Assembly: GCA_027065935.1 (NCBI GenBank)
Contig: JAMONI010000134.1
Location: 1 to 8,320, forward strand
DNA length: 8,320 nt
Direction: 5' to 3'
DNA from: Flavobacteriales bacterium
GTDB taxonomy: Bacteria > Bacteroidota > Bacteroidia > Flavobacteriales > Flavobacteriaceae
A program made the translations under genes and the position numbers. The notes beneath the pieces were generated by a model. That model worked only from the letters and a program-made list of their open reading frames with translations. It made no database searches and was not told the origin of the DNA. Shown piece after piece: positions 1-5,959 of the stretch. Position 1 is the stretch's first letter; every line of letters begins with the position of its first letter.

Positions 1-666
1 ATGACCGGCTCGTATATCGGTTATTCATTTGCCATTCCTTCCAACATTGTGAAAAAAATCACCGAGGACATTATCGAATACGGAAGCATTCAAAAAGGTA
101 AAATAGGCATTTCGGGTATTGAACTCGATGACGAAACCGCTAAAAAACTAGGCATCGAACAAACCGAAGGGATTTGGATTAACAATATCGATAAAAGTAG
201 CAACTCCTACAAAGCGGGGCTCCGTCCGGGTGATATCATCTTGGGTATCGACGGCAATAAGATTACTACCATGGCCGAACTCCTGGGCTTTCTCAAAACA
301 AAAAGTCCCGGCACCCGTATCAAATTAAAAATTCTCAAACCTAACGGTTCCATCGAGATTATTCCCATCGTGCTTGAGAAATACGACTCGGCTTACATCA
401 GAGCTTTGGGTATCGTGGTTAAAACCCTCGATAAAAAACAATTGAAATCACGGGGACTCAAATACGGTGTTTTAATACTGGACATTAAAAACCGGCAATT
501 GTTGGCCAACGGGATAGAACCGGGTAACGTTATCGTGAAGATCAACAACCAACCCGTTTATTCGGCCGATGAGGCAAGCCAACTGTTCGAGCGGTTTAAA
601 AATCAACGCTTGATGGTGGAAATCATGAACGACCGGAACGAAGTGGTAAGATATATCTTTAATTAA
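1..666 (+). CDS. DegP/HtrA (Do) family periplasmic serine protease, C-terminal part
   Basis: This is the 3' end of a gene that begins before the window. The ATG at position 1 is an internal Met, because the first residues (TGSYIGYSFAIPSN) match the last strand of the trypsin-like domain of Do proteases, where the family has GFAIPSN. The catalytic His, Asp and Ser lie upstream and are not visible. Two PDZ domains follow. PDZ1 covers about residues 35-125, with the typical AGLRPGDIILGIDG stretch near 72-85. PDZ2 covers about 133-221, with GIEPGNVIVKINNQ. Proteins of this family degrade or refold misfolded envelope proteins in the periplasm, and the PDZ domains recognise C-termini and drive cage assembly. 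The gene ends with TAA at 664-666, is convergent with atpG, and is followed by a shared hairpin terminator. The family call is secure. Whether it is DegP-, DegQ- or DegS-like in function cannot be told from this part, although two PDZ domains argue against DegS. Confidence 0.93.
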   Translation: MTGSYIGYSFAIPSNIVKKITEDIIEYGSIQKGKIGISGIELDDETAKKLGIEQTEGIWINNIDKSSNSYKAGLRPGDIILGIDGNKITTMAELLGFLKTKSPGTRIKLKILKPNGSIEIIPIVLEKYDSAYIRALGIVVKTLDKKQLKSRGLKYGVLILDIKNRQLLANGIEPGNVIVKINNQPVYSADEASQLFERFKNQRLMVEIMNDRNEVVRYIFN

Positions 667-689
667 CAACAACGTATCCGAAATAACAA

Positions 690-712
690 AGCCCTTTCGT
701 TACGAAAGGGCT
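690..712. terminator. Bidirectional intrinsic terminator between convergent protease gene and atpG
   Basis: There is a perfect 10-bp inverted repeat (AGCCCTTTCG / CGAAAGGGCT) with a 3-nt TTA loop. On the plus strand it is followed by CTTTTTGT, a good T-tract that ends the protease transcript. On the minus strand it is followed by the weaker TTGTTATTT, which can end the atp transcript. It lies 23 bp after the protease stop and 27 bp beyond the atpG stop, where two convergent genes need one. Confidence 0.88.
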
Positions 713-739
713 CTTTTTGTATGTAAACACTATTGCTTA

Positions 740-1615
740 TTATCCTTGGTTTTTCAAAGCTTCCGCACCGCTTACGATTTCCAAAATTTCTCCCGTAATC
801 ACGGCCTGACGGGCTTTGTTGTATTGCAAGGTCAAATCGGCTACCATTTCCTTGGCGTTGTCCGTAGCCTTGTGCATCGCCGTCATTCGGGCACCGTGTT
901 CGGAAGCCCAAGCTTCGCGAATGGCACGGAAAAACTTGATTTTTAATGATTTGGGAATCAATTCGGTCAAAATGGTCTGACGGCCGGGTTCGAAAATATA
1001 ATCGATTTGTGCATCGGATGATGAGGTTTGCCGTTGTTCTTTGGGAACGGGTAAGAATTGTTCTTCCACCACCCGTTGCACGGCCGGATTTACGAATTGA
1101 TTATATACCAAAATCACTTTGTCATAGACTCCTTCGGCAAATTGTTGCATAACTTTTCCGGCCACTTCGGCCACTTTTTCATACTCGATTTTCTTATCCA
1201 AAATGTCGGAACGGTTTTCTACGATATTTCGTGATTTTTTCAAAATATCGAATCCGCGTTTTCCGATGGTTAAGATGTCCACTTCCGCCCGGCCGGCATA
1301 ATTGTCCGCCAGTTCATTGACTTTTTTTATTACATTGGAATTCAAAGCACCGCACAAGCCGCGGTTGGATGTTACGGATATCAAGAGTATTTTCTTAACC
1401 GGGCGTTCTTCTCCGTAAACATTGGTTTCGTCGGTACCGGCTTCCACCAAGGTTTGCAAAATTTCGTCCAATTTTTCGGCATAAGGCCGCATGTTTTCAA
1501 TGGCTTCCTGTGCCTTTTTGAGTTTGGCCGCAGATACCATTTTCATCGCGTTGGTAATCTGCATGGTGGATTTTACCGATGATATCCTGGTGCGTATGTC
1601 TTTCAGATTAGCCAT
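740..1615 (-). CDS. atpG: F1Fo ATP synthase gamma subunit
   Basis: This is the central rotor shaft of F1, transmitting c-ring rotation to the three catalytic beta subunits. It has 291 residues, the usual size for the family (E. coli 287). The N-terminal helix carries the conserved stretch from Met1 to about residue 33, including MQITNAMKMVSAAKL. The C-terminal helix holds ASEHGARMTAMHKATDNA and the family signature ITGEILEIVSGAEAL (273-287), which together form the coiled-coil axle. The Rossmann-like middle part contains SVTSNRGLCGALN. It is the last gene of the cluster. Its ATG lies 5 bp after the atpA stop, so translation is probably coupled. The stop at 740-742 is followed after 27 bp by the shared terminator. 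No atpD or atpC follows, which is common in Bacteroidota, where beta and epsilon form a separate locus. Confidence 0.97.
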   Translation of the reverse strand: MANLKDIRTRISSVKSTMQITNAMKMVSAAKLKKAQEAIENMRPYAEKLDEILQTLVEAGTDETNVYGEERPVKKILLISVTSNRGLCGALNSNVIKKVNELADNYAGRAEVDILTIGKRGFDILKKSRNIVENRSDILDKKIEYEKVAEVAGKVMQQFAEGVYDKVILVYNQFVNPAVQRVVEEQFLPVPKEQRQTSSSDAQIDYIFEPGRQTILTELIPKSLKIKFFRAIREAWASEHGARMTAMHKATDNAKEMVADLTLQYNKARQAVITGEILEIVSGAEALKNQG

Positions 1616-1620
1616 GATGT

Positions 1621-3207
1621 TTATTCTTGGGTTTCAAATCCTTTGGCAAGCTCACGTGCCGTTTTTTCCAACACTTGTGCGATCTCATCGTTCCACGCTC
1701 CGCTTCGGATCCGGTCGAGCAAGTCCCTGTGTTTCATACGCAAATATTCAAGATATTCTTTTTCGAAATCTTTTACTTTTTCTACGGGAACATTTCGCAA
1801 CAAGTTCTTGGTACCCACAAAAATAATGGCCACTTGCTCTTCAACCGGTATGGGTTGGTGTTGGGGTTGCTTTAGGATTTCCACGTTTCGCTTACCCTTT
1901 TCGATAACGTTTAGGGTAACGGGGTCCAAATCGGAGCCGAATTTGGCGAAAGCTTCCAATTCCCGGTATTGCGCTTGGTCGAGCTTTAGGGTTCCGGCCA
2001 CTTTTTTCATCGGTTTGATTTGAGCCGAACCACCTACACGCGATACGGAAATTCCCACGTTGATTGCCGGCCGGATACCGGCATTGAACAAGTCGGATTC
2101 CAAGAAAATTTGTCCGTCGGTGATGGAAATAACGTTGGTAGGAATATAAGCGGCCACATCACCGGCTTGGGTTTCTATGATGGGCAGTGCCGTCAATGAA
2201 CCGCCGCCTTTGACTTTGTCTTTTAAAGGTTCGGGCAAATCGTTCATGTTTTTGGCTACGCTGTCATCGTCGATAATTTTAGCGGCACGCTCCAACAAGC
2301 GCGAGTGCAGGTAGAATACGTCGCCGGGATAAGCTTCACGTCCGGGCGGACGGCGAAGCAGGAGTGACACTTCACGGTAGGCTACCGCTTGCTTGGACAG
2401 GTCGTCATACACGATCAGTGCCGGACGTCCCGTATCGCGGAAATATTCACCGATGGCGGCGCCGGCATAAGGCGCATAAACTTGCATGGGGGCGGGGTCG
2501 GACGCATTGGCCGCTACGATTACCGTGTAGTCCATTGCCCCTGCATCTTCCAATTTTTTATGTATTTGCGCTACGGTCGATGCTTTTTGACCGATGGCCA
2601 CGTAAATACAATATACGGGTTCACCTTTTTCGTAATACTCGCGTTGGTTGATTATGGTATCGATGGCCACGGTGGTTTTTCCGGTTTGACGGTCACCGAT
2701 AATCAATTCCCGCTGACCGCGTCCGATGGGGATCATGGCATCGATGGCTTTGATACCCGTCTGTAGCGGTTCTTTTACCGGTTCACGAAAGATTACTCCC
2801 GGTGCTTTTCGCTCCAAAGGCAAGTGAATCATTTCACCTTGAACGGGGCCTTTGCCGTCCACGGGATGTCCCAAAGTATTTACCACCCGGCCTATCAATC
2901 CTTCCCCTACGGGAATGGACATAATTCGATTAAGACGTTTTACGGACGAACCTTCCTTGATATCCGTGTAAGGACCGAGAATTACGATACCCACGTTGTC
3001 TTCTTCAAGGTTCAATACCACGCCTTCGGAACCGTTTTCGAACCTAACCAATTCTCCGGATTGGGCGTTGTTCAATCCGTACGCACGGGCTATTCCGTCA
3101 CCCACTTCCAGCACGATTCCCGTTTCGTCCAATCCGGCTGTGGTGTCGGTTTTTTGTAATTGTTCCTTGATAATTGCTGAAATTTCTGATGCTTTTATTT
3201 CTGCCAT
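1621..3207 (-). CDS. atpA: F1Fo ATP synthase alpha subunit
   Basis: This is the non-catalytic nucleotide-binding subunit of the alpha3beta3 hexamer, on the cytoplasmic side of the membrane, 528 residues long. The N-terminal beta-barrel domain covers about residues 25-95. The nucleotide-binding domain has the Walker A motif GDRQTGKT at 171-178 and the Walker B region ALIVYDDL at 263-270. The alpha/beta signature [10 protein letters not shown] is at 380-389, followed by Arg390, the residue that reaches into the catalytic site of the neighbouring beta subunit. The helical C-terminal domain runs from about 400 to the end. Around residues 311-335 ([20 protein letters not shown]) the loop is several residues longer than in E. 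coli. The start lies 18 bp after the atpH stop without a clear Shine-Dalgarno sequence, as elsewhere in this cluster. All the residues needed for function that I could check are present. Confidence 0.98.
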   Translation of the reverse strand: MAEIKASEISAIIKEQLQKTDTTAGLDETGIVLEVGDGIARAYGLNNAQSGELVRFENGSEGVVLNLEEDNVGIVILGPYTDIKEGSSVKRLNRIMSIPVGEGLIGRVVNTLGHPVDGKGPVQGEMIHLPLERKAPGVIFREPVKEPLQTGIKAIDAMIPIGRGQRELIIGDRQTGKTTVAIDTIINQREYYEKGEPVYCIYVAIGQKASTVAQIHKKLEDAGAMDYTVIVAANASDPAPMQVYAPYAGAAIGEYFRDTGRPALIVYDDLSKQAVAYREVSLLLRRPPGREAYPGDVFYLHSRLLERAAKIIDDDSVAKNMNDLPEPLKDKVKGGGSLTALPIIETQAGDVAAYIPTNVISITDGQIFLESDLFNAGIRPAINVGISVSRVGGSAQIKPMKKVAGTLKLDQAQYRELEAFAKFGSDLDPVTLNVIEKGKRNVEILKQPQHQPIPVEEQVAIIFVGTKNLLRNVPVEKVKDFEKEYLEYLRMKHRDLLDRIRSGAWNDEIAQVLEKTARELAKGFETQE

Positions 3208-3225
3208 ACCGGTAATTTTATTCGA

Positions 3226-3768
3226 TTATACTGCTATGTTCGATTTTATTTTTTGTAATTTTCCTTTGATACTGTCGTCGATTTTCAAATCGCCGATTTG
3301 TAAAATAAATCCGCCGATAATTTCGGGGTTCACTTCGGTTTGCAATACGGCGTTATCTTTTCCCGTAAGTTCTTTGACTTTCTCGTGAAAGGCCTTTATA
3401 ATGTCCCGGCTTACGGGCACGGCCGTGGTCAGCACGGCTTCCACGATGCCGAGATGTTTTTTGTAATGTTCCGAGAACAATTCGGCTATGTCTTGCAAAA
3501 TGTCCAACCGGTTTTTATCGGCCAAAAGTTTTAACAATCGTTGCGTCAAATCCGTCACTTTGCTTCCGAAAATCTTTTGAATTGCGTTATATTTTTGTGC
3601 GGAGCCGATAATAGGTTGTCTTAAGAACGATTGAAGTTCGGCATTTTGACGAATTACATCCCGAATCAGTTCCATATCGGAAGCGGCTTCTTTGAGCTTT
3701 CCGGATTGTTCGGCCAATTCGAAATATGCTTTTACGTAACGTTTTGCCGATTTTGCGTATTTGCTCAT
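3226..3768 (-). CDS. atpH: F1Fo ATP synthase delta subunit (OSCP)
   Basis: This is the stator subunit that joins the top of F1 to the b-subunit stalk, 180 residues long, the usual length. The N-terminal six-helix domain contains YVKAYFELAEQSGKL and the loop FLRQPIIGSAQKYNAI. It is followed by the conserved LLADKNRLDILQDIAELF near residues 83-100. The C-terminal part ends in IIGGFILQIGDLKIDDSIKG, the family's terminal beta-hairpin signature. The ATG is only 1 nt after the atpF stop (TAAAATG), so translation is very likely coupled to that of the b subunit. No oddities were noticed. Confidence 0.96.
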   Translation of the reverse strand: MSKYAKSAKRYVKAYFELAEQSGKLKEAASDMELIRDVIRQNAELQSFLRQPIIGSAQKYNAIQKIFGSKVTDLTQRLLKLLADKNRLDILQDIAELFSEHYKKHLGIVEAVLTTAVPVSRDIIKAFHEKVKELTGKDNAVLQTEVNPEIIGGFILQIGDLKIDDSIKGKLQKIKSNIAV

Positions 3769-3769
3769 T

Positions 3770-4261
3770 TTAATTCAGCTTTAATTCGGATAAATTTTTC
3801 TTGATGAAATCCATTTGCTTGTCTTTGTCGGCCAATTGGTTTTTCAACACTTTCTCGGCGATTTCCAAAGAAATTTGCGCCACTTGATTTTGAAGGTCTT
3901 TGACCACGGCTTCTCTTTCCGCTTCGATTAGTTTTCTGGTTTTGGCTAATTCGTCGTTACGCACTTTTTCGGCTTCGGACTTGGCTTCGGCCAAAATTTT
4001 ATTTTTCAGTTCACGTGCTTCTTTCAATATGTTTTCGCGTTCTTCTCGTGCCTGCTGAAGTAATTTTTCGTTATCGGCTTTGAGTTTGGCCATTTCTTCA
4101 CGAACCTTTTCGGCCTCCAAAACGGCTTGTTCGATGGATTTTTCTCGCTCTTTAACGGCATTCAAAATCGGTTTCCAGCCCATTTTGGTCAATAGGAAGG
4201 CAAAAATCAGGAAGAAAAGGGTCATCCAGAATACCAAGGTTTCGGGTGCTGTTAAGCTCAT
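3770..4261 (-). CDS. atpF: F1Fo ATP synthase b subunit
   Basis: This is the peripheral stalk subunit, 163 residues, present as a homodimer that anchors delta and F1 to the membrane. A single N-terminal membrane helix (about residues 7-27, rich in Phe, Leu and Ile) is followed by GWKPI and then a long charged helix full of Glu, Lys and Ala (about 35-150), expected to form the parallel right-handed coiled coil. Only one b gene is seen, so there is no b/b' pair as in cyanobacteria or some proteobacteria. It starts 82 bp after the atpE stop, the largest gap within the cluster, and that gap holds a strong hairpin. The sequence before the start is A-rich (ATATAAAGAAA) rather than a GGAGG-type site. 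Confidence 0.96.
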   Translation of the reverse strand: MSLTAPETLVFWMTLFFLIFAFLLTKMGWKPILNAVKEREKSIEQAVLEAEKVREEMAKLKADNEKLLQQAREERENILKEARELKNKILAEAKSEAEKVRNDELAKTRKLIEAEREAVVKDLQNQVAQISLEIAEKVLKNQLADKDKQMDFIKKNLSELKLN

Positions 4262-4304
4262 TTTCTTTATATTTTTGGTTTACATTTTTATCTTCGATTA
4301 AAAG

Positions 4305-4337
4305 GAAAATCCCGCAACCAATCGTTACGGGACTTTC
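4305..4337 (-). promoter_or_regulatory. Hairpin after atpE: attenuating terminator or 3' stability element
   Basis: In the minus-strand transcript, 6 nt after the atpE stop, GUCCCGUAACG begins an inverted repeat. The core is 9 bp (4324-4332 with 4310-4318, including one G-U pair) around a 5-nt GAUUG loop. After one mismatch it continues for 4 more pairs (4334-4337 with 4305-4308). The downstream side reads TTTTCCTTTT, a broken T-tract. Such a structure between c and b genes could end part of the transcripts or protect the atpE message from 3' decay, either of which would raise c over b. The ring needs about ten or more c subunits per two b subunits. The hairpin itself is directly visible; its role is inferred. 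Confidence 0.6.
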
Positions 4338-4343
4338 GGTGCA

Positions 4344-4556
4344 TTACACGAAAATTTCCAAGATGGCTACGATAATCGCCAGAAGGGCCGCCCCTTCCAC
4401 CATACCGGCGGCGATCAGCATAGCACCTTGAATTTTTCCTGCGAATTCGGGCTGGCGAGCCATTGCTTCGGTAGCGGAACCTCCTATCTTACCGATTCCG
4501 ATTCCCGCTCCGATAACTGCCAATCCCGCGCCTACTGCTGCTAATGATACTGCCAT
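4344..4556 (-). CDS. atpE: F1Fo ATP synthase c subunit (proteolipid, H+ type)
   Basis: This is the rotor-ring subunit, 70 residues, made of two glycine- and alanine-rich membrane helices joined by the polar loop ARQPE (33-37), which contacts gamma and epsilon. The ion-binding carboxylate is Glu54 in helix 2. The residues that mark Na+-binding rings are absent: the position equivalent to Gln32 of the Ilyobacter c subunit is Ile21, and the residue after Glu54 is Gly55 rather than Ser. I therefore infer proton coupling. Helix 1 has the glycine-repeat pattern GAGIGIGKIGG, which sets tight helix packing. The gene lies 37 bp after atpB and is followed by a hairpin before atpF. The ATG at 4556 gives the usual length. 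Confidence 0.97.
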   Translation of the reverse strand: MAVSLAAVGAGLAVIGAGIGIGKIGGSATEAMARQPEFAGKIQGAMLIAAGMVEGAALLAIIVAILEIFV

Positions 4557-4593
4557 AATCTATAGTTTTAATGGTTAACGGTTTTCTTTTTTG

Positions 4594-5688
4594 TCATGCC
4601 GTCCGGTGTTCGTGTTCTTCATGTTCTTCTACGGCCAATCCTATAAACAAAGCCGACAATATGGTAAATATGTAGGCTTGCAAAAAGACGACCAGTATTT
4701 TAATGAAACTTATGAAAACATAAAACAATCCCGATACGGGTGCCACAAGCACCGAACCGAATATGAATATAAGCGCAACCAAGCTTATCAACGAAGTATG
4801 GCCGGCAAACATGTTGGCAAACAAACGAACCATAAGAGCAAAGGGTTTGATAAACATACCCAGCACTTCCACCACAACCATAATGGGCTTGAGTATGTAA
4901 GGTACAGGCGGGTTGAAAATGTGTTTCCAATAATGCTTGTTCCCTCCGATAGTGGTCAAGATAAAGGTAAATAATGCCAACACGAACGTTACCATAATGT
5001 TACCGGTAATATTATGCCCGAAGGGGGCAAAGGGAATCAAACCTATCAGGTTACTCAATAAGATAAAGAAAAATACGGAAAGTAAATATGGCATGTATTT
5101 TTCGTATTTCTTGGGACCGATGTTGGGGATGGCTATTTCGTCACGAATAAATAAAATCACCGGTTCGATAAATCCGGCAATGCCTCGAGGCAACTTATGC
5201 GGGTTATTGTACGCTTTCCGGGTAAAATGAATGATAACTATCAACAAGATAAACACAAACAAAATGGCCAAGGCGTTGCGCGTAAAGGAGAAATCCAAAG
5301 GACGACTGTCAAAATCGAATACGTTGGGATGATGCGTGTCTTTTACTTTGTCGGCATAATAGATGACCTCGTGAATTTTGACGAATCGATTGCCTTTTTT
5401 GTCGGTTACTACGACTTTTCCTTCGTTATCTCCTTGAAATTTTCCGGACGAAAACACGCTGAGTCCTTTATCCGTCCAAAGGATTACCGGCAAATGCAAA
5501 GTGTAATGAAAAAAAGGAATTTCGATGATGTAATCGTGTGAATCACTGGTGTGATGGCCTATCAATTCGCCGATGTTTACGTTTTTTTCTTCGGAATTAC
5601 TTTGACCGCCTCCTTCCGAAGCCGTTAAGTTTGAGGAAAATACGAGTAAAATCAACAGCGCGATGGATTTCAAGAAAAAATTTTTCAT
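4594..5688 (-). CDS. atpB: F1Fo ATP synthase a subunit with signal peptide and N-terminal extension
   Basis: This is the stator membrane subunit that forms the two proton half-channels against the c-ring, 364 residues from the start chosen here. Residues 1-23 look like a signal peptide (MKNFFLK, a hydrophobic stretch, then LTA-S). A soluble segment of about 110 residues precedes the first membrane helix at about 137-157. Further hydrophobic helices lie near 199-221, 229-248, 264-285, 298-318 and 320-350. The essential Arg is Arg288 in MVRLFANMFAGH, with Asn292 and Gln337 (FLQAY) also kept. The C-terminus is rich in Glu and His. An in-frame ATG at 5769 would add 27 residues, but it lies upstream of the promoter at 5722-5753 and would put charged sequence before the signal peptide. 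The start at 5688 is therefore preferred. No atpI or atpZ gene precedes it here. Confidence 0.95.
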   Translation of the reverse strand: MKNFFLKSIALLILLVFSSNLTASEGGGQSNSEEKNVNIGELIGHHTSDSHDYIIEIPFFHYTLHLPVILWTDKGLSVFSSGKFQGDNEGKVVVTDKKGNRFVKIHEVIYYADKVKDTHHPNVFDFDSRPLDFSFTRNALAILFVFILLIVIIHFTRKAYNNPHKLPRGIAGFIEPVILFIRDEIAIPNIGPKKYEKYMPYLLSVFFFILLSNLIGLIPFAPFGHNITGNIMVTFVLALFTFILTTIGGNKHYWKHIFNPPVPYILKPIMVVVEVLGMFIKPFALMVRLFANMFAGHTSLISLVALIFIFGSVLVAPVSGLFYVFISFIKILVVFLQAYIFTILSALFIGLAVEEHEEHEHRTA

Positions 5689-5721
5689 CCGGCTAAAACG
5701 TTTGTCCTTTGTTTTGTCCGG

Positions 5722-5753
5722 CAAAAATAAACATTTCCCCGGGATTAACCAAA
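5722..5753 (-). promoter_or_regulatory. Bacteroidota-type promoter of the atp operon
   Basis: On the minus strand, TTTG (5753-5750) is followed by a 20-nt spacer and TATTTTTG (5729-5722). This matches the Bacteroidota vegetative consensus of TTTG or TTG, about 19-21 nt, then TAnnTTTG, with no mismatch in the fixed positions. Transcription would begin near 5715, leaving a leader of roughly 27 nt before the atpB ATG at 5688. A purine-rich AAAGGA lies in that leader, about 16 nt before the start. Confidence 0.7.
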
Positions 5754-5762
5754 GAAAAGTTA

Positions 5763-5870
5763 TTAACATTCAGGACAGACGCGCTCCGTCATGCTCAACA
5801 TAAGCCCGTAACCGACGACCGGAGGTAGCAGGAATACAACAAGTTTGATTTCCTTCGTATTATCATGCAA
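5763..5870 (-). CDS. Possible small membrane protein between asnB and atpB (uncertain)
   Basis: This is an open frame of 35 codons if the TTG at 5870 is used. There is no ATG near the beginning, and the frame is open back to a TAA near 5921. The product would have a short polar N-terminus, one hydrophobic segment (IKLVVFLLPPVVGYGLML) and a polar end with Cys-Pro-Glu-Cys as its last four residues. This is the size and shape of a one-pass membrane protein, and it sits where other bacteria place atpI. I do not recognise the sequence. No good ribosome site is seen, and its Leu codons (CTT, CTG, CTA as well as TTG) differ from the TTA/TTG habit of the neighbours. It may be a chance frame or a decayed gene. 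Confidence 0.2.
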   Translation of the reverse strand: MHDNTKEIKLVVFLLPPVVGYGLMLSMTERVCPEC

Positions 5871-5886
5871 CGGAACAAGCGGATGT

Positions 5887-5912
5887 AAAAACTGCCGAAA
5901 CAAACCGGCGGT
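5887..5912 (-). terminator. Weak intrinsic terminator after asnB
   Basis: Minus-strand transcript: GCCGG (5909-5905) pairs with TCGGC (5898-5894), including one G-T pair, around a 6-nt T-rich loop. After one mismatch two further pairs are possible (5911 with 5892, 5912 with 5891). Five T residues follow (5891-5887). It lies about 27 nt after the asnB stop and upstream of the atp promoter, so it would insulate the two units. The stem is short, so efficiency is doubtful. Confidence 0.4.
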
Positions 5913-5933
5913 GGATTGTTATTTACTACGTGT

Positions 5934-5959
5934 TTTGATTATAATCTTTGATTATAATC
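5934..5959. repeat. Tandem 13-bp duplication at the asnB stop codon
   Basis: TTTGATTATAATC occurs twice in direct succession without a mismatch (5934-5946 and 5947-5959). Each copy contains the 10-bp palindrome GATTATAATC. The repeat spans the last four codons and the stop of asnB. Confidence 0.9.

Noticed and set aside
2364..2766. Long plus-strand open frames opposite atpA
   Set aside because: They are shadows of a strongly conserved gene in the other strand and show no recognisable protein family.
3207..3214. TACCGGTA palindrome at the atpA start as an operator
   Set aside because: It is eight bases, single copy and inside a tight operon junction, so there is no support beyond chance.
4344..4556. 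Na+-coupled c-ring
   Set aside because: The Gln and Ser that form the Na+ site are replaced by Ile21 and Gly55; only Glu54 remains, as in H+ rings.
5689..5769. Longer atpB start at the ATG at 5769
   Set aside because: It would place charged residues ahead of an otherwise clean signal peptide and lies upstream of the consensus promoter at 5722-5753.
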